DNA from: Anaerolineaceae bacterium
Lineage (GTDB): Bacteria; Chloroflexota; Anaerolineae; JAAYZQ01
Assembly: GCA_012514775.1 (NCBI GenBank)
Contig: JAAYZQ010000262.1
Span: forward strand, 1 to 30,661
DNA length: 30,661 nt
Direction of reading: 5' to 3'
A program made the position numbers and the translations under genes. The notes under the pieces were generated by a model, which worked only from the letters and a program-made list of their open reading frames with translations, did not search any database and had not been told where the DNA came from. This document shows, one piece after another, positions 21,783 to 30,364 of the stretch; positions within the stretch are counted from its first letter, which is position 1, and every line of letters starts with the position of its first letter.

Positions 21783-22202
21783 ATGAGGACACCGCATTTC
21801 ATGCGACTGGCGCAGATCGACGAGACGCGCTCAATCAGCGGTTGCCGTCACGGCCTGGTTCATCTGGGCTGGGGACGGACGACCATCCGCTTTTCGCGGG
21901 ACGAGTTCCGGCGCCTGGCCGCTCTCCTGGCCCGCGCCGGCGATTCCCTGGGTCCCTCCTTCCAGCGCGAAGGAGAGATCGAGATTACCTATCACCCGGA
22001 GAACGAGTGCAAGGTGCAGGCGGGGGCGGTGGCGCTCTTCCTGTCGCCGGCCGAGTACCGCGAGCTGGAGCGGGGAGCCCGCGAGGCCCTGGAGCGCCTG
22101 GACGAGATCCTCAGTTCGGGCATGTGGGATCGCGAGGAACCCGAAGAGGGCTCCCGGGATTTCTGGGAGCCCCTGCGGCGCAGTCCGTTTTCCGATAACT
22201 AA
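21783..22202 (+). CDS. Uncharacterised protein, 139 residues, possible internal duplication
   Basis: I do not recognise the family. It is supported by a near-consensus promoter, a GGAGGT ribosome-binding site and an intact frame. It has no signal peptide or membrane segment, so it is probably cytosolic. Two stretches look alike, TTIRFSRDEFRRLAALLARA (about 38-57) and AVALFLSPAEYRELERGARE (about 81-100), each a strand followed by (R/P)x-E-(F/Y)-R and a helix, suggesting a duplicated beta-alpha unit. A Cys/His-containing segment (GCRHGLVHLGWG, 20-31) precedes the first. The C-terminus is acidic and Trp-containing. The stop is 4 bp from the argS stop, convergent, with no terminator between. Confidence 0.75.
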   Translation: MRTPHFMRLAQIDETRSISGCRHGLVHLGWGRTTIRFSRDEFRRLAALLARAGDSLGPSFQREGEIEITYHPENECKVQAGAVALFLSPAEYRELERGAREALERLDEILSSGMWDREEPEEGSRDFWEPLRRSPFSDN

Positions 22203-22206
22203 TCGT

Positions 22207-23907
22207 CTACATGCGCTCGGGCGCGTCTACCCCCATGAGCCCCAGGGTGCGGGCCAGGACGTGCCTGGCCGCCTTGGCGAGGCGCAGGCGTGCGCGGGTT
22301 AGGTCGGCATCCGCGGGATCGGAGCTGACCACCCGGCAGTCCCGGTAGAAGGCGTGAAAGGTCGAGGCCAGGTCCTGGGCGTAATGGGGCAGGTGATGGG
22401 GCTCCAGCTTTTCGGCGGCCAGGGCCACCACCTCGGGCAGCTCCAGCATCTTGCGGATGAGCGCCAGCTCCGAAGGATGGGCCAGCAGCGACACGTCGGC
22501 CCCCTCGTCGTCGTGGCCTTGCTCGGCGGCGTAACGTAGCACGCTGGCGATGCGGGCGTGGCCGTACTGCACATAGTAGACCGGGTTCTCGTCCGACTGC
22601 TGGCGCGCCAGGTCCAGGTCCAGGTCCATCTGGCTGTCGGCGGCGCGGGCCAGGAGAAAGTAGCGCAGGGCGTCGGCGCCGATGTCGTCCAGCACCTCCC
22701 GCAGGTCCACCTGGGTTCCGGCCCGCTTGGACAGGCGCACCTGCTCTCCCCGCTCCAGGATGGTGACCATCTGGTAGATGTAGAGGGTCAGGCGATCTGG
22801 GTCCAGGCCAAGGGCCTCCATCATGGCCTTCATGCGCGGCGCGTGGCCCTGGTGGTCGGCGCCCCAGACGTCGATGACCCACTCAAAGCCGCGCTCCACG
22901 AGCTTGTTGTAGTGGTAGGCAATGTCGGAGACAAAGTAGCCCGGCTGGCCGTTGGACTTGATGACGACTTCGTCCTTGTTGCCGCCCAGGGCCGTGGCGT
23001 TGAACCACACGGCGCCGTCGGCCATGTAGATGTGATCGCCCTCGCGCAGGATGCTCATTACCCGCTCAAAGAGGCCCTCGTCGTACAACGACTGCTCCGA
23101 GAACCAGTGGTCGTAGCTGATGTTCATGCGCGCGCAGTCCTGGCGGATGCGCTCCATGGCGATGGCCAGGCCCAGGTCGCGCATCTCGCGGACGGCCTGC
23201 TCGTAGGGCAGGTCCAGCAGCCGCTCGCCCTCGGATTCGAGGATCTGCCGGGCCCAGTCCACGATATAGTTGCCGTGGTAGCCGCCCTCGGGGATCTGGC
23301 CGCCATCACGCCCCAGCAGCTCGCAGTAGCGCACGTAGAGGCTCTCGCCAAAGTTCTCCATCTGCGCGCCGGCGTCGTTGACGTAATATTCTCGCTGCAC
23401 GTCATAGCCGGCCGCCTGCAAGACGTTGGCCAGGGTGTCGCCCAGCACCAGGTTGCGGCCAAAGCCGACGTGCATGGGGCCGGTGGGGTTGGCGCTGCCG
23501 AACTCGACCTGGATCCGCCGGCCGGCTCCCAGGTCCACACCGCCAAAGCTCTGCCCCGCGGCCAGGATCTCTTCCACCTGGCCGGCCAGCCAGCCGGCAT
23601 CCAGGGTGACGTTTATAAAGCCCGGCGGCGCCACTTCCACGTTGCCGACGTAGGGCGCCGCGGCCATGCGCTGCACGATGCGCTGTCCCAGCTCCACGGG
23701 CGAGAGCTTTTCCTTGTCCGCCTCTTTCAGAGCGCGGTTCACGTCGGCGATCATTTTCAGGGGCAGGCTCGTCGCGTAATCGCCCCGCTCGCTCTGCCTG
23801 GGCCGCTCCAGGGCCACCTCCGGGATCTCGGTGCGTGGCAGGCTGCCCTTGCGTTGCGCTTTTCTGACGGCGTCGTAGACAAGCCGCGCTATCTCGTCGC
23901 GGAGCAC
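22207..23907 (-). CDS. argS: Arginyl-tRNA synthetase
   Basis: Charges tRNA-Arg (class Ia synthetase). It has 566 residues. The N-terminal additional domain binding the tRNA D-loop is followed by the HIGH-equivalent HVGF at 146-149 (PTGPMHVGFGRN), AQMENFGESLYVRY, the KMSKS-equivalent LSKRAGT near 391, and DIGADALRYFLL. The C-terminal DALR anticodon-binding domain ends LARTLGLMGVDAPERM. The start is GTG at 23907, fixed by AGGAGG five bases upstream and by family length; the open frame upstream is the polA 3' end. It overlaps polA by 19 bp, so the two are co-transcribed and probably translationally coupled. Confidence 0.96.
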   Translation of the reverse strand: MLRDEIARLVYDAVRKAQRKGSLPRTEIPEVALERPRQSERGDYATSLPLKMIADVNRALKEADKEKLSPVELGQRIVQRMAAAPYVGNVEVAPPGFINVTLDAGWLAGQVEEILAAGQSFGGVDLGAGRRIQVEFGSANPTGPMHVGFGRNLVLGDTLANVLQAAGYDVQREYYVNDAGAQMENFGESLYVRYCELLGRDGGQIPEGGYHGNYIVDWARQILESEGERLLDLPYEQAVREMRDLGLAIAMERIRQDCARMNISYDHWFSEQSLYDEGLFERVMSILREGDHIYMADGAVWFNATALGGNKDEVVIKSNGQPGYFVSDIAYHYNKLVERGFEWVIDVWGADHQGHAPRMKAMMEALGLDPDRLTLYIYQMVTILERGEQVRLSKRAGTQVDLREVLDDIGADALRYFLLARAADSQMDLDLDLARQQSDENPVYYVQYGHARIASVLRYAAEQGHDDEGADVSLLAHPSELALIRKMLELPEVVALAAEKLEPHHLPHYAQDLASTFHAFYRDCRVVSSDPADADLTRARLRLAKAARHVLARTLGLMGVDAPERM

Positions 23908-26684
23908 TCTTTCCTCCTGTACTCGTGCATTTCCAGCCAATTCTCGCCCACCTGGACGTCTACCTTCAGCGGGGCGTCCAACTCGAAGGCGCCCTCCATC
24001 GTCTCGATGACCAGCGTTGCCACCTCGTCCAGCTCTTCGCGGGGCACCTCCAGCACCAGCTCGTCGTGAACCTGGAGGATCATCCGGCTGCGCAGGCCCC
24101 GCTCCTTGAGCTGGCGCCACAGGCGGACCATGGCCACCTTCAGAATGTCGGCGGCGGTGCCCTGGATGGGGGCGTTGATGGCCATGCGATACGCCCCCTC
24201 GCGCACGTTCTGGTGCACGCGGCTGGTGGTGCTCAGCTCCGGGAAGTAGCGCCGGCGCCCGAGGAGCGTCTCGACGTAGCCCTGCTCGCGGGCCTGCTGC
24301 CGGGTGCGCTCGATATAGTCCTTGATCTTTGGATAGGCTTCAAAGTAGCTGCGGATGAACGCCTCCGCCTCGTCGGGCGGCAGCCCGGTCCGGTCGGCCA
24401 GGCCATAGCCGGTCACGCCGTAGCTGATGGCAAAATTGGTCATCTTGGCGACGCGGCGCCGGGCCGGCGTCACCTCTTCCAGGGGCACGCCATAGATGGC
24501 CGCCGCCGTGGCGGCGTGGATGTCCTCGCCGCGGGCAAAGGCCGCCAGCATGTCCGGGTCCCCCGAAATGTGGGCCAGCACCCGCAGCTCCACCTGGGAA
24601 TAGTCGGCGGCCAGGAGCACCGAGCCTTCCTCGGCGATAAAGGCGCGCCGGATCTCGCGCCCGACGTCGGTCTTGATGGGGATGTTTTGCAGGTTGGGGC
24701 TCGACGACGAAAAGCGCCCCGTGATCGAGCCCGCCTGGTTGAACGAAGTGTGGATGCGCCCCGTGCGGCGGTTGACGAGGGCCGGCAGGGCATCGACGTA
24801 GGTGCCCTTTAGCTTGGCGAGCTGGCGCTGCTCCAGGATCAGCTCGACGACTGGATGCTTGTCGCGCAGTTTCTCCAGGACGTCGGCGGCCGTGGAATAG
24901 TGGCCCGACTTGCCGCGGCGCATCCAGGGCAGGGCCAGGTGCATCTCGTCGAACAGAGCCACGCTGAGCTGCTGGGTGGAGTTGATGTTCAGGGCGTGGC
25001 CCACGTGGGCCTCGATCTGCTCCTGGAGCTCTTGCAGGCGCGCGGTCAACTGCCGGTTCATGGCGTGCAGGAACTCGACGTCGAGCTTGACCCCGGCGCG
25101 TTGCATGTCGACCACGACGGGCACCAGGCGCATCTCGACGTCGGCAAAGAGCGGCCAGAGCGCCTTCTCGCGCAGCTCGTCCTGGAGGAGGCTCGCCAGG
25201 CGCAGGGTCATGTCGGCGTCGGCGCAGGCATAGGGCACCACCCGGTCCAGCGGGACGAAATCCATGGTGATCTGCTTGCGGCCGCTGCCGATGAGGTCCT
25301 CGATGTGTGTCATCTCGATGCCCAGGCGCGACCAGGCCAGGGCCTTGAGCCCCAGGTTGCGGCTGGCCGGGTTGAGCAGCCACTCCGCAATCATCGTGTC
25401 GCAGGCCAGGCTGCCCACCTCAAGCCCGTGCTCGGCCAGCACGGTCAGGTCATAGTTGGCATTGTGGGCGACCTTGAGCACGTTGGGGTCCTGGAACAGG
25501 GGCTTGAGCCCCTCCACGACCAGGGGCAGGGGCAGGTTCCTGGCGGCCTCGTCGCCCTGGTGGCCCACCGGCACGTAATAGGCCCGGCCCTCCGCCGCCG
25601 CCAGGGCGATGCCCACCAGCCGGGCGTTCATCGGGTCGACGCTGGTGGATTCCACGTCCACGACGATGGCCTCCGCCTGGCGGAGGTCGGCGACCATGGC
25701 GTCCAGGGCCTCCTCGCTGTCGACCACCTGGTAGCCCTCGGCCGACGGTGCCGCGCCTGACGGCCGCTCCTGCTCGAAAAAGAAAGAGAGCTGGGTCGCG
25801 TCGCCCGGCTCGGCAGCGCCGGGCAGCCGGTCGACCAGGCTGCGGAACTCGAGCTGGCGAAAGAGGTCCACCACCGCCTCGCGGTCGAGGGGCTTGACGC
25901 GCGAGTCCTCCAGGTTCAGCTCCACGGGCACGTCCCGCGTAATGGTCACCAGTTGCTTGCTCAGGAAGGCAATGTCGCGGTTTTCCTCCAGCGCCTTGCG
26001 AAAGCGGGCGCTGCTGATCTTTTCCAGGTTTTCATAGATCGCCTCCAGGCTGCCGTACTCTTGCATGAGCTTGGTGGCCGTCTTGTCGCCCACGCCGCGC
26101 ACGCCCGGCACGTTGTCGCTGGTGTCGCCGATGAGGGCCTTGTAGTCGATCAACTGCCGCGGCTCCAGCCCGTAGCGCTCGCGAATGCGCGTCACGTCGT
26201 AGACGATGGTGTCGCCGAAGGAGCGCCGGGGCATCATCACCCGCACCCGGGGCCCGATGAGCTGGAAGGTGTCGGTGTCGCCGGTGACGATGAGCACGTC
26301 CAGGCCCTCCTCGGTGGCCTGGGCAGCCAGGGCCGCCAGCACGTCGTCGGCCTCAAAGCCCTCCACCTCGTAGGTGGGGATGCGCATGACCTGCAATAGC
26401 TCGCGGATGCGCTCCATCTGGATGTGAAGGTCGCTGGGCATGGAGGCGCGGTTGGCCTTGTACTCGCTGTAGGCCACGTCGCGGCCGGTGAGACCCCGGT
26501 CAAAGGTCACGGCCAGGTATTCGGGCTGCTCGTCGCGGAACACGTTGAGCAGCATGGAAGCAAAGCCAAAGACGGCGTTGGTCAGCTCGCCGCTGGAGGT
26601 TGCCATGTCGGTGGGCAGGGCGAAATAGGCGCGGTAGACCAGCGCGTGCCCGTCGATCAAGACCAATTTGGCTGGGTTTGCCAT
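23889..26684 (-). CDS. polA: DNA polymerase I
   Basis: A 931-residue family A polymerase for gap filling, Okazaki primer removal and repair. The 5'-3' nuclease domain (about 1-270) starts LVLIDGHALVYRAYFAL. The proofreading domain keeps all exonuclease motifs: D-x-E in VDVEST (about 343), N-x-x-x-D in HNANYDL, and Y-x-x-x-D in YACADAD. It is therefore probably active, unlike Taq. Polymerase motifs A (DYSQVELR, about 693), B (RRVAKMTNFAISYG, about 745) and C (QVHDELVLE, about 870) are intact. The start is the ATG at 26684 after GGAGAGG; an upstream in-frame ATG at 26762 would precede the predicted transcription start. Confidence 0.97.
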   Translation of the reverse strand: MANPAKLVLIDGHALVYRAYFALPTDMATSSGELTNAVFGFASMLLNVFRDEQPEYLAVTFDRGLTGRDVAYSEYKANRASMPSDLHIQMERIRELLQVMRIPTYEVEGFEADDVLAALAAQATEEGLDVLIVTGDTDTFQLIGPRVRVMMPRRSFGDTIVYDVTRIRERYGLEPRQLIDYKALIGDTSDNVPGVRGVGDKTATKLMQEYGSLEAIYENLEKISSARFRKALEENRDIAFLSKQLVTITRDVPVELNLEDSRVKPLDREAVVDLFRQLEFRSLVDRLPGAAEPGDATQLSFFFEQERPSGAAPSAEGYQVVDSEEALDAMVADLRQAEAIVVDVESTSVDPMNARLVGIALAAAEGRAYYVPVGHQGDEAARNLPLPLVVEGLKPLFQDPNVLKVAHNANYDLTVLAEHGLEVGSLACDTMIAEWLLNPASRNLGLKALAWSRLGIEMTHIEDLIGSGRKQITMDFVPLDRVVPYACADADMTLRLASLLQDELREKALWPLFADVEMRLVPVVVDMQRAGVKLDVEFLHAMNRQLTARLQELQEQIEAHVGHALNINSTQQLSVALFDEMHLALPWMRRGKSGHYSTAADVLEKLRDKHPVVELILEQRQLAKLKGTYVDALPALVNRRTGRIHTSFNQAGSITGRFSSSSPNLQNIPIKTDVGREIRRAFIAEEGSVLLAADYSQVELRVLAHISGDPDMLAAFARGEDIHAATAAAIYGVPLEEVTPARRRVAKMTNFAISYGVTGYGLADRTGLPPDEAEAFIRSYFEAYPKIKDYIERTRQQAREQGYVETLLGRRRYFPELSTTSRVHQNVREGAYRMAINAPIQGTAADILKVAMVRLWRQLKERGLRSRMILQVHDELVLEVPREELDEVATLVIETMEGAFELDAPLKVDVQVGENWLEMHEYRRKECSATR

Positions 26685-26764
26685 ACATCCTCTCCGTCTG
26701 CCACAGGCAGAGCCAGGGCCCCCGGCTCCGGCACTGCAAACAATTCCGATAATTACATCCAACC

Positions 26765-26793
26765 ATTATACACAAAAAAGGGGTCCGCGGCAA
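26765..26793 (-). promoter_or_regulatory. Sigma70 promoter for polA-argS
   Basis: Minus strand TTGCCG (26793-26788), 17 bp, TATAAT (26770-26765). It predicts a leader of about 75 nt before the polA ATG at 26684 and rules out the ATG at 26762 as start. Confidence 0.8.
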
Positions 26794-26860
26794 ACGTGCC
26801 CCGCGCCCGGGGGGAGCGCCGCACCCGGTGGTCACCTGTCACGCGTGGCGACAAGCGTTG

Positions 26861-26949
26861 GGACCACGAAAGTCGCGAAAGGGACGAAAATCGCGAAAGG
26901 GTACTCGCCTTTCGCGATTTTCGCACTGTTTTCGTGCCTTTCGTGGTCC
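26861..26949. repeat. 89-bp imperfect palindrome of CACGAAAG/CGCGAAAG units
   Basis: Outer arms GGACCACGAAAG (26861-26872) and CTTTCGTGGTCC (26938-26949) pair perfectly. Inner arms GAAAATCGCGAAAGG (26886-26900) and its exact complement (26908-26922) also pair, around a 7-nt loop. It lies between the polA promoter and the 3' end of the S8 protease gene and could act as a transcription boundary, though no U-run is present. Confidence 0.75.
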
Positions 26950-26969
26950 AGGGCCCCCCTGCACATCCC

Positions 26970-27106
26970 CGGACTCCTCCCTGGCCCGTCCGGCCAGGAC
27001 GGGCGACTTGTCGAGGGCGGGCCGGCACCCCTGCAAGCCACCCCGACAAGTCGTGGACTCCATCCCGGCACGCAACCCGGACTCCTCCCTGGCCCGTCCG
27101 GCCAGG
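26970..27106. repeat. 29-bp direct repeats flanking a CGACTTGTCG/CGACAAGTCG inverted pair
   Basis: Two identical 29-bp copies (26970-26998 and 27078-27106, beginning CGGACTCCTCCCTGG) lie 108 bp apart. Between them CGACTTGTCG (27004-27013) and CGACAAGTCG (27044-27053) form an inverted pair whose complementarity extends several bases inward. The right copy ends 3 bp before the S8 protease stop codon. No gene is seen in the 26794-27109 spacer, which holds only this and the 89-bp palindrome. Confidence 0.75.
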
Positions 27107-27109
27107 CGA

Positions 27110-28900
27110 TCAGTGCATCGTCAAGGGCAGGTAGGTGCAAGGGGTACGGGACAGCACGACCTCCGGGATCGTCGTCGCCTGGGCGCGGAGCACCTCCACC
27201 ACGACGGTCGAGCCCCCGTAGCACGTGCCGTCGACGGCCAGGTCATAGACGCCGGCCGGCAGTGTGAGGGAGTAGCTGCCCGTGGGGCCCGTCGTCGTCT
27301 CGGCCCGCGCTGTGGCCGGCGGGCGCGCCTCGGCCAGCACCCGGGCGCCCTGAAGCGGCAGGCCGCCCTCTGCTGTGACCCCGCCGCGCACCAGGCCGGC
27401 GTCGATGCTGCCCAGGACGTCGACGATGCCCCAGCCCCAGACGCTGTTGGGCGGGCCGGCCGGCCCACATTGCTCGTCAAGCCGGGCTTCGGCTGTGCGG
27501 GTCAGCAGCTCCTCGACGGCCTCTACGTCGCCCGCCAGCCCGGGCCCGGCCGACAGGAGGAGGGCCGCCGCGCCGGCGACGTGGGGCGCGGCCATGCTCG
27601 TGCCGCTCAGGGAGGCATAGCCCCCCTTGACGCTGGACCGGATGCCCGTGCCGGGTGCGGTGACGTCCGGCTTGACGTAGATCAGGCCGCCGTAGGTGAC
27701 CGGCCCCCGGGAGGAGCTGGCGGCGATGGCGCCGGTGTGGTGGTCGAAATTGCCCACCGTGAGGCTGCCCTGGTAGAGGGCCGGCGGGGCGCTGACCGTG
27801 CCACAGCTCGAGCCCGAGTTGCCCGCCGAGGCGACGACCACGATCCCGGCCTGCCGCAGCGCCTCCACCGCCTCTTCCAGCAGGGCGATGGCCGCCGCGT
27901 CGCAGCCCTCGCTGGGCGGGCAGCCCCACGAATTGTTGACCACGTGGGGCGCCAGGGCCGGGTCGCCCTCGTCGGGCGTCGCCCCCACGGGATAAGGCGC
28001 CAGGAAGAACTCGAAGCACTCCAGGTAGCGCGCCGGCGTGCCGATCCCCTGGTCCATGTTGCGGCAGGCGATCCACTGCGCCCCGGGCGCGACGCCGACC
28101 CGGGTGCTGCCGTCGTCGCCGACCATGATGCCCATGGTGTGGGTGCCGTGGCTGCTCACGTAATCGTCGCACGGCTCGGGCGAATCGGCGCCGCACGTGC
28201 CGCCGCCGGTGTGGACGGCGTCGTGCCAGTTGTAGTCGTGGCTGGCCGCCGTGCCGTCCCAGCCCCGGTACTGGTTCACGAGGGCCGGGTGCTGCCACGC
28301 GACCCCCGTGTCCTGGCCGGCGACGACGATGCCCTCCCCGGTGTAGCCCAGGGCCCAGGCGTCGTCGGCGTTGATGCGCTCCAGGTTCTCCTCGACGCTC
28401 GCAACGGCACCTCCGAGGGCCACGGCGCCGGCAGGCACCGGCCCGGCCCCCAGGTCGACGCCACGGACGAGCGGGTTGGCGGCGATGGCCGCCACATCGG
28501 GCCGACGCGCCAGCTCCCCGAGCAGGCCCGGGCCGGCCCGCACCCAAACGGCGTTCACGACGTAATAGGGCCGGTACTCGGCGCCGCGCGCCTCCAGGAA
28601 GGCCAGCAGGTCCCCCTGGCTCTCCCTGGCCGTGGCGCGCAGGGCCTGGACCACGGCCTGGACCCTGGCCGTCCGCGCGGTCGTGGCGGACAGGTCGGCG
28701 CGGGCCTTGAGCACCACCAGGACCTCGACCTCGCCCCTCGCCTGGGAGGCTTCCCCGCCCGGCTGCGCTGCTCCACCCGGCGCCCCCGCCAGCAGCAGCC
28801 CAAGGAGCACCGCACCGACGACGACCCTCATCCGCTGCCTGGAACGCCTCGACGCGGCCATGCCCACCGCACTCCCGCCTCCACTTCCCCGATCCGCCAT
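27110..28900 (-). CDS. Secreted subtilisin-like serine protease (S8) with carboxypeptidase-regulatory-like domain
   Basis: A 596-residue exported protease. A basic n-region (RRSRQRMR) and hydrophobic core (VVVGAVLLGLLLAG) give a signal peptide. An I9-like propeptide (about 50-150) precedes the catalytic domain, whose triad is Asp197 (GQDTGV), His251 (SHGTHTMG) and Ser435 (SGTSMAAPHVAG), with oxyanion Asn near 321 (VNNSWG). A Gly/Thr-rich beta domain (about 500-570) follows, and the C-terminus ends TYLPLTMH. The open frame reaches back into cinA, but the ATG at 28900, 5 bp after the cinA stop, or the ATG at 28861 are sensible starts; both leave the signal peptide intact. It is probably co-transcribed with cinA. 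Confidence 0.9.
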   Translation of the reverse strand: MADRGSGGGSAVGMAASRRSRQRMRVVVGAVLLGLLLAGAPGGAAQPGGEASQARGEVEVLVVLKARADLSATTARTARVQAVVQALRATARESQGDLLAFLEARGAEYRPYYVVNAVWVRAGPGLLGELARRPDVAAIAANPLVRGVDLGAGPVPAGAVALGGAVASVEENLERINADDAWALGYTGEGIVVAGQDTGVAWQHPALVNQYRGWDGTAASHDYNWHDAVHTGGGTCGADSPEPCDDYVSSHGTHTMGIMVGDDGSTRVGVAPGAQWIACRNMDQGIGTPARYLECFEFFLAPYPVGATPDEGDPALAPHVVNNSWGCPPSEGCDAAAIALLEEAVEALRQAGIVVVASAGNSGSSCGTVSAPPALYQGSLTVGNFDHHTGAIAASSSRGPVTYGGLIYVKPDVTAPGTGIRSSVKGGYASLSGTSMAAPHVAGAAALLLSAGPGLAGDVEAVEELLTRTAEARLDEQCGPAGPPNSVWGWGIVDVLGSIDAGLVRGGVTAEGGLPLQGARVLAEARPPATARAETTTGPTGSYSLTLPAGVYDLAVDGTCYGGSTVVVEVLRAQATTIPEVVLSRTPCTYLPLTMH

Positions 28901-28905
28901 GCCCG

Positions 28906-30138
28906 CTACCCGTTCCACCCCTCGGCCAGCCCCAGGAGCAGGCGGCGCAGGAACTCCAGGGCCACCGTCGTCGACCAGGTGCGGGCGCGGCGGTCGCGCC
29001 CCCGAAAGCGCAGCGGCCGGCTGTCGACGCCCTCGGGGCCGGCCACGGCCAGCCAGGATTGTCCGTTCCCGTCGCCGACCACCGCCAGCCCGTAGCCCTC
29101 GCCGGCGGCGCCCTCTTCCCCGCCGGGCCGCGGACATGCCGGGCGCAGCGCCCGGGCGATGGCCTCGGCGCCTGCCTGCCCGTCCCACTCCCCGCCCTCC
29201 AGGTGCAAGAGCCGGGCCAGCGACGCCCCATCGCCGCCCACCAGGCCCCCGCAAAAGACGTCGGGATAGGCGCTCAGGCGGCGGCTGAGGTCGCCCTGGG
29301 TGATGGTCTCGGCCACGGCCAGCGTCGCGCCCCGGGCGCGCAGCAGGCCGGCCAGGACCTCGTCGAGGGTCTCCTCGCCCGTGCCATAGATGGCCGCCCC
29401 CAGGCGCTGGCGGATGGCCGCCTCGAACTCGGCGGCCATGGCCTCGGCATCGGCCTGTGTCGCGGCCTTGGCCACGATGCGCACGTCCGTCTGGCCCGGG
29501 TGGGCCGACAGGCCCACCGTCGGATGGGACGAAGTTTCCAGGTCGGCGATGCGCTCGTCGATGGCGCTCTCGCCCAGGGCCACGGTGCGCAGGACGCGGG
29601 TGACCAGCACGTCCCTGTGCCCCAGGCGGCGCTGGAGGTAGGGGACGATGGCGTGCTTCATGAGGTACACCATCTCGCTGGGCACGCCGGGCAGGGTGAC
29701 GATGGTGCCCCGCTCGTCCTCGACGATAAAGGCCGGCGCCGTGCCCACGGGGTTCTCCACGGGGATGCAGCCCTCGGGCAGGTAGGCTTGGCGCCGGTTG
29801 TTATCGCCCATGCGCGAGCCAAAGCGGGCGAAAAAGGCCTCGATCTGGGCCAGCAGCTCGGGGTGGAGGACGAGGGGCCGGCCGGTGGCGCGGGCCACCG
29901 CCTCGCGAGTGACGTCGTCCACGGTGGGGCCCAGCCCGCCGGTGGTGATGACCAGGTCGGCGCGGAGCAGGGCCTGCTCCAGCGCCTGGGCGATGCGCAC
30001 CTCGTTGTCGCCCACCGTGGTGCGGAAATAGAGGTCGATGCCCAGGTCCCGCAGTTGGCGGGCCAGGTAGGTGGCGTTGGTGTCGTCGATCTGCCCCAGG
30101 AGCAGCTCGGTCCCCGTCGTTACGATCTCGGCGCGCAT
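28906..30138 (-). CDS. cinA: CinA-family protein with a degenerate C-terminal (PncC-like) domain
   Basis: A 410-residue protein. The N-terminal MoCF-biosynthesis/COG1058 domain (1-170) is intact: TGTELLLGQIDDTNATYLARQL, ITTGGLGPTVDDVTREA and LPGVPSEM. This domain hydrolyses ADP-ribose or related nucleotides in characterised CinA proteins. The C-terminal region (about 255-410) aligns in place with the NMN deamidase domain, but the usual AESCTGG stretch reads AETITQG (about 273-279), so the catalytic Ser and following Gly pair are missing, and the remainder is divergent. The reading frame is continuous, so no frameshift is needed. GGAGGG lies just upstream of the ATG. The S8 protease gene follows after 5 bp. 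Confidence 0.88.
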   Translation of the reverse strand: MRAEIVTTGTELLLGQIDDTNATYLARQLRDLGIDLYFRTTVGDNEVRIAQALEQALLRADLVITTGGLGPTVDDVTREAVARATGRPLVLHPELLAQIEAFFARFGSRMGDNNRRQAYLPEGCIPVENPVGTAPAFIVEDERGTIVTLPGVPSEMVYLMKHAIVPYLQRRLGHRDVLVTRVLRTVALGESAIDERIADLETSSHPTVGLSAHPGQTDVRIVAKAATQADAEAMAAEFEAAIRQRLGAAIYGTGEETLDEVLAGLLRARGATLAVAETITQGDLSRRLSAYPDVFCGGLVGGDGASLARLLHLEGGEWDGQAGAEAIARALRPACPRPGGEEGAAGEGYGLAVVGDGNGQSWLAVAGPEGVDSRPLRFRGRDRRARTWSTTVALEFLRRLLLGLAEGWNG

Positions 30139-30167
30139 GGCACCCTCCGTGCAGAGGAATGCCCGCT

Positions 30168-30197
30168 ATTGTATCACAAGAGGGAGGGCGAGGCCAA
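30168..30197 (-). promoter_or_regulatory. Extended -10 promoter for cinA and the protease gene
   Basis: Minus strand TTGGCC (30197-30192), 18 bp, TACAAT (30173-30168) preceded by TGA (extended -10). It gives a leader of about 25 nt to the cinA ATG. Confidence 0.7.
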
Positions 30198-30364
30198 ACG
30201 GCGGCGGGGGACCGTCACGGGTTGGGGTGTTGGACATCTCGTGCCGCCGCGCGAACCGGTCAGGCACGAAGCAAAACTTGACCCACGACAGATCCATGTA
30301 GGGCATCCACTGTGTTTGAATGGACCCTGCAATCTGTGCATCGTTACAGTCAAGGAGTACGTGC

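Noticed and set aside
26685..26762. Upstream polA start at 26762 (26 extra residues)
   Set aside because: It lies upstream of the transcription start predicted from the TATAAT at 26765-26770, and the extra residues are not polymerase-like.
30269..30364. TTGACC at about 30277 as -35 for the right-hand ABC gene
   Set aside because: No acceptable -10 is found at 15-19 bp; reported as no promoter seen.
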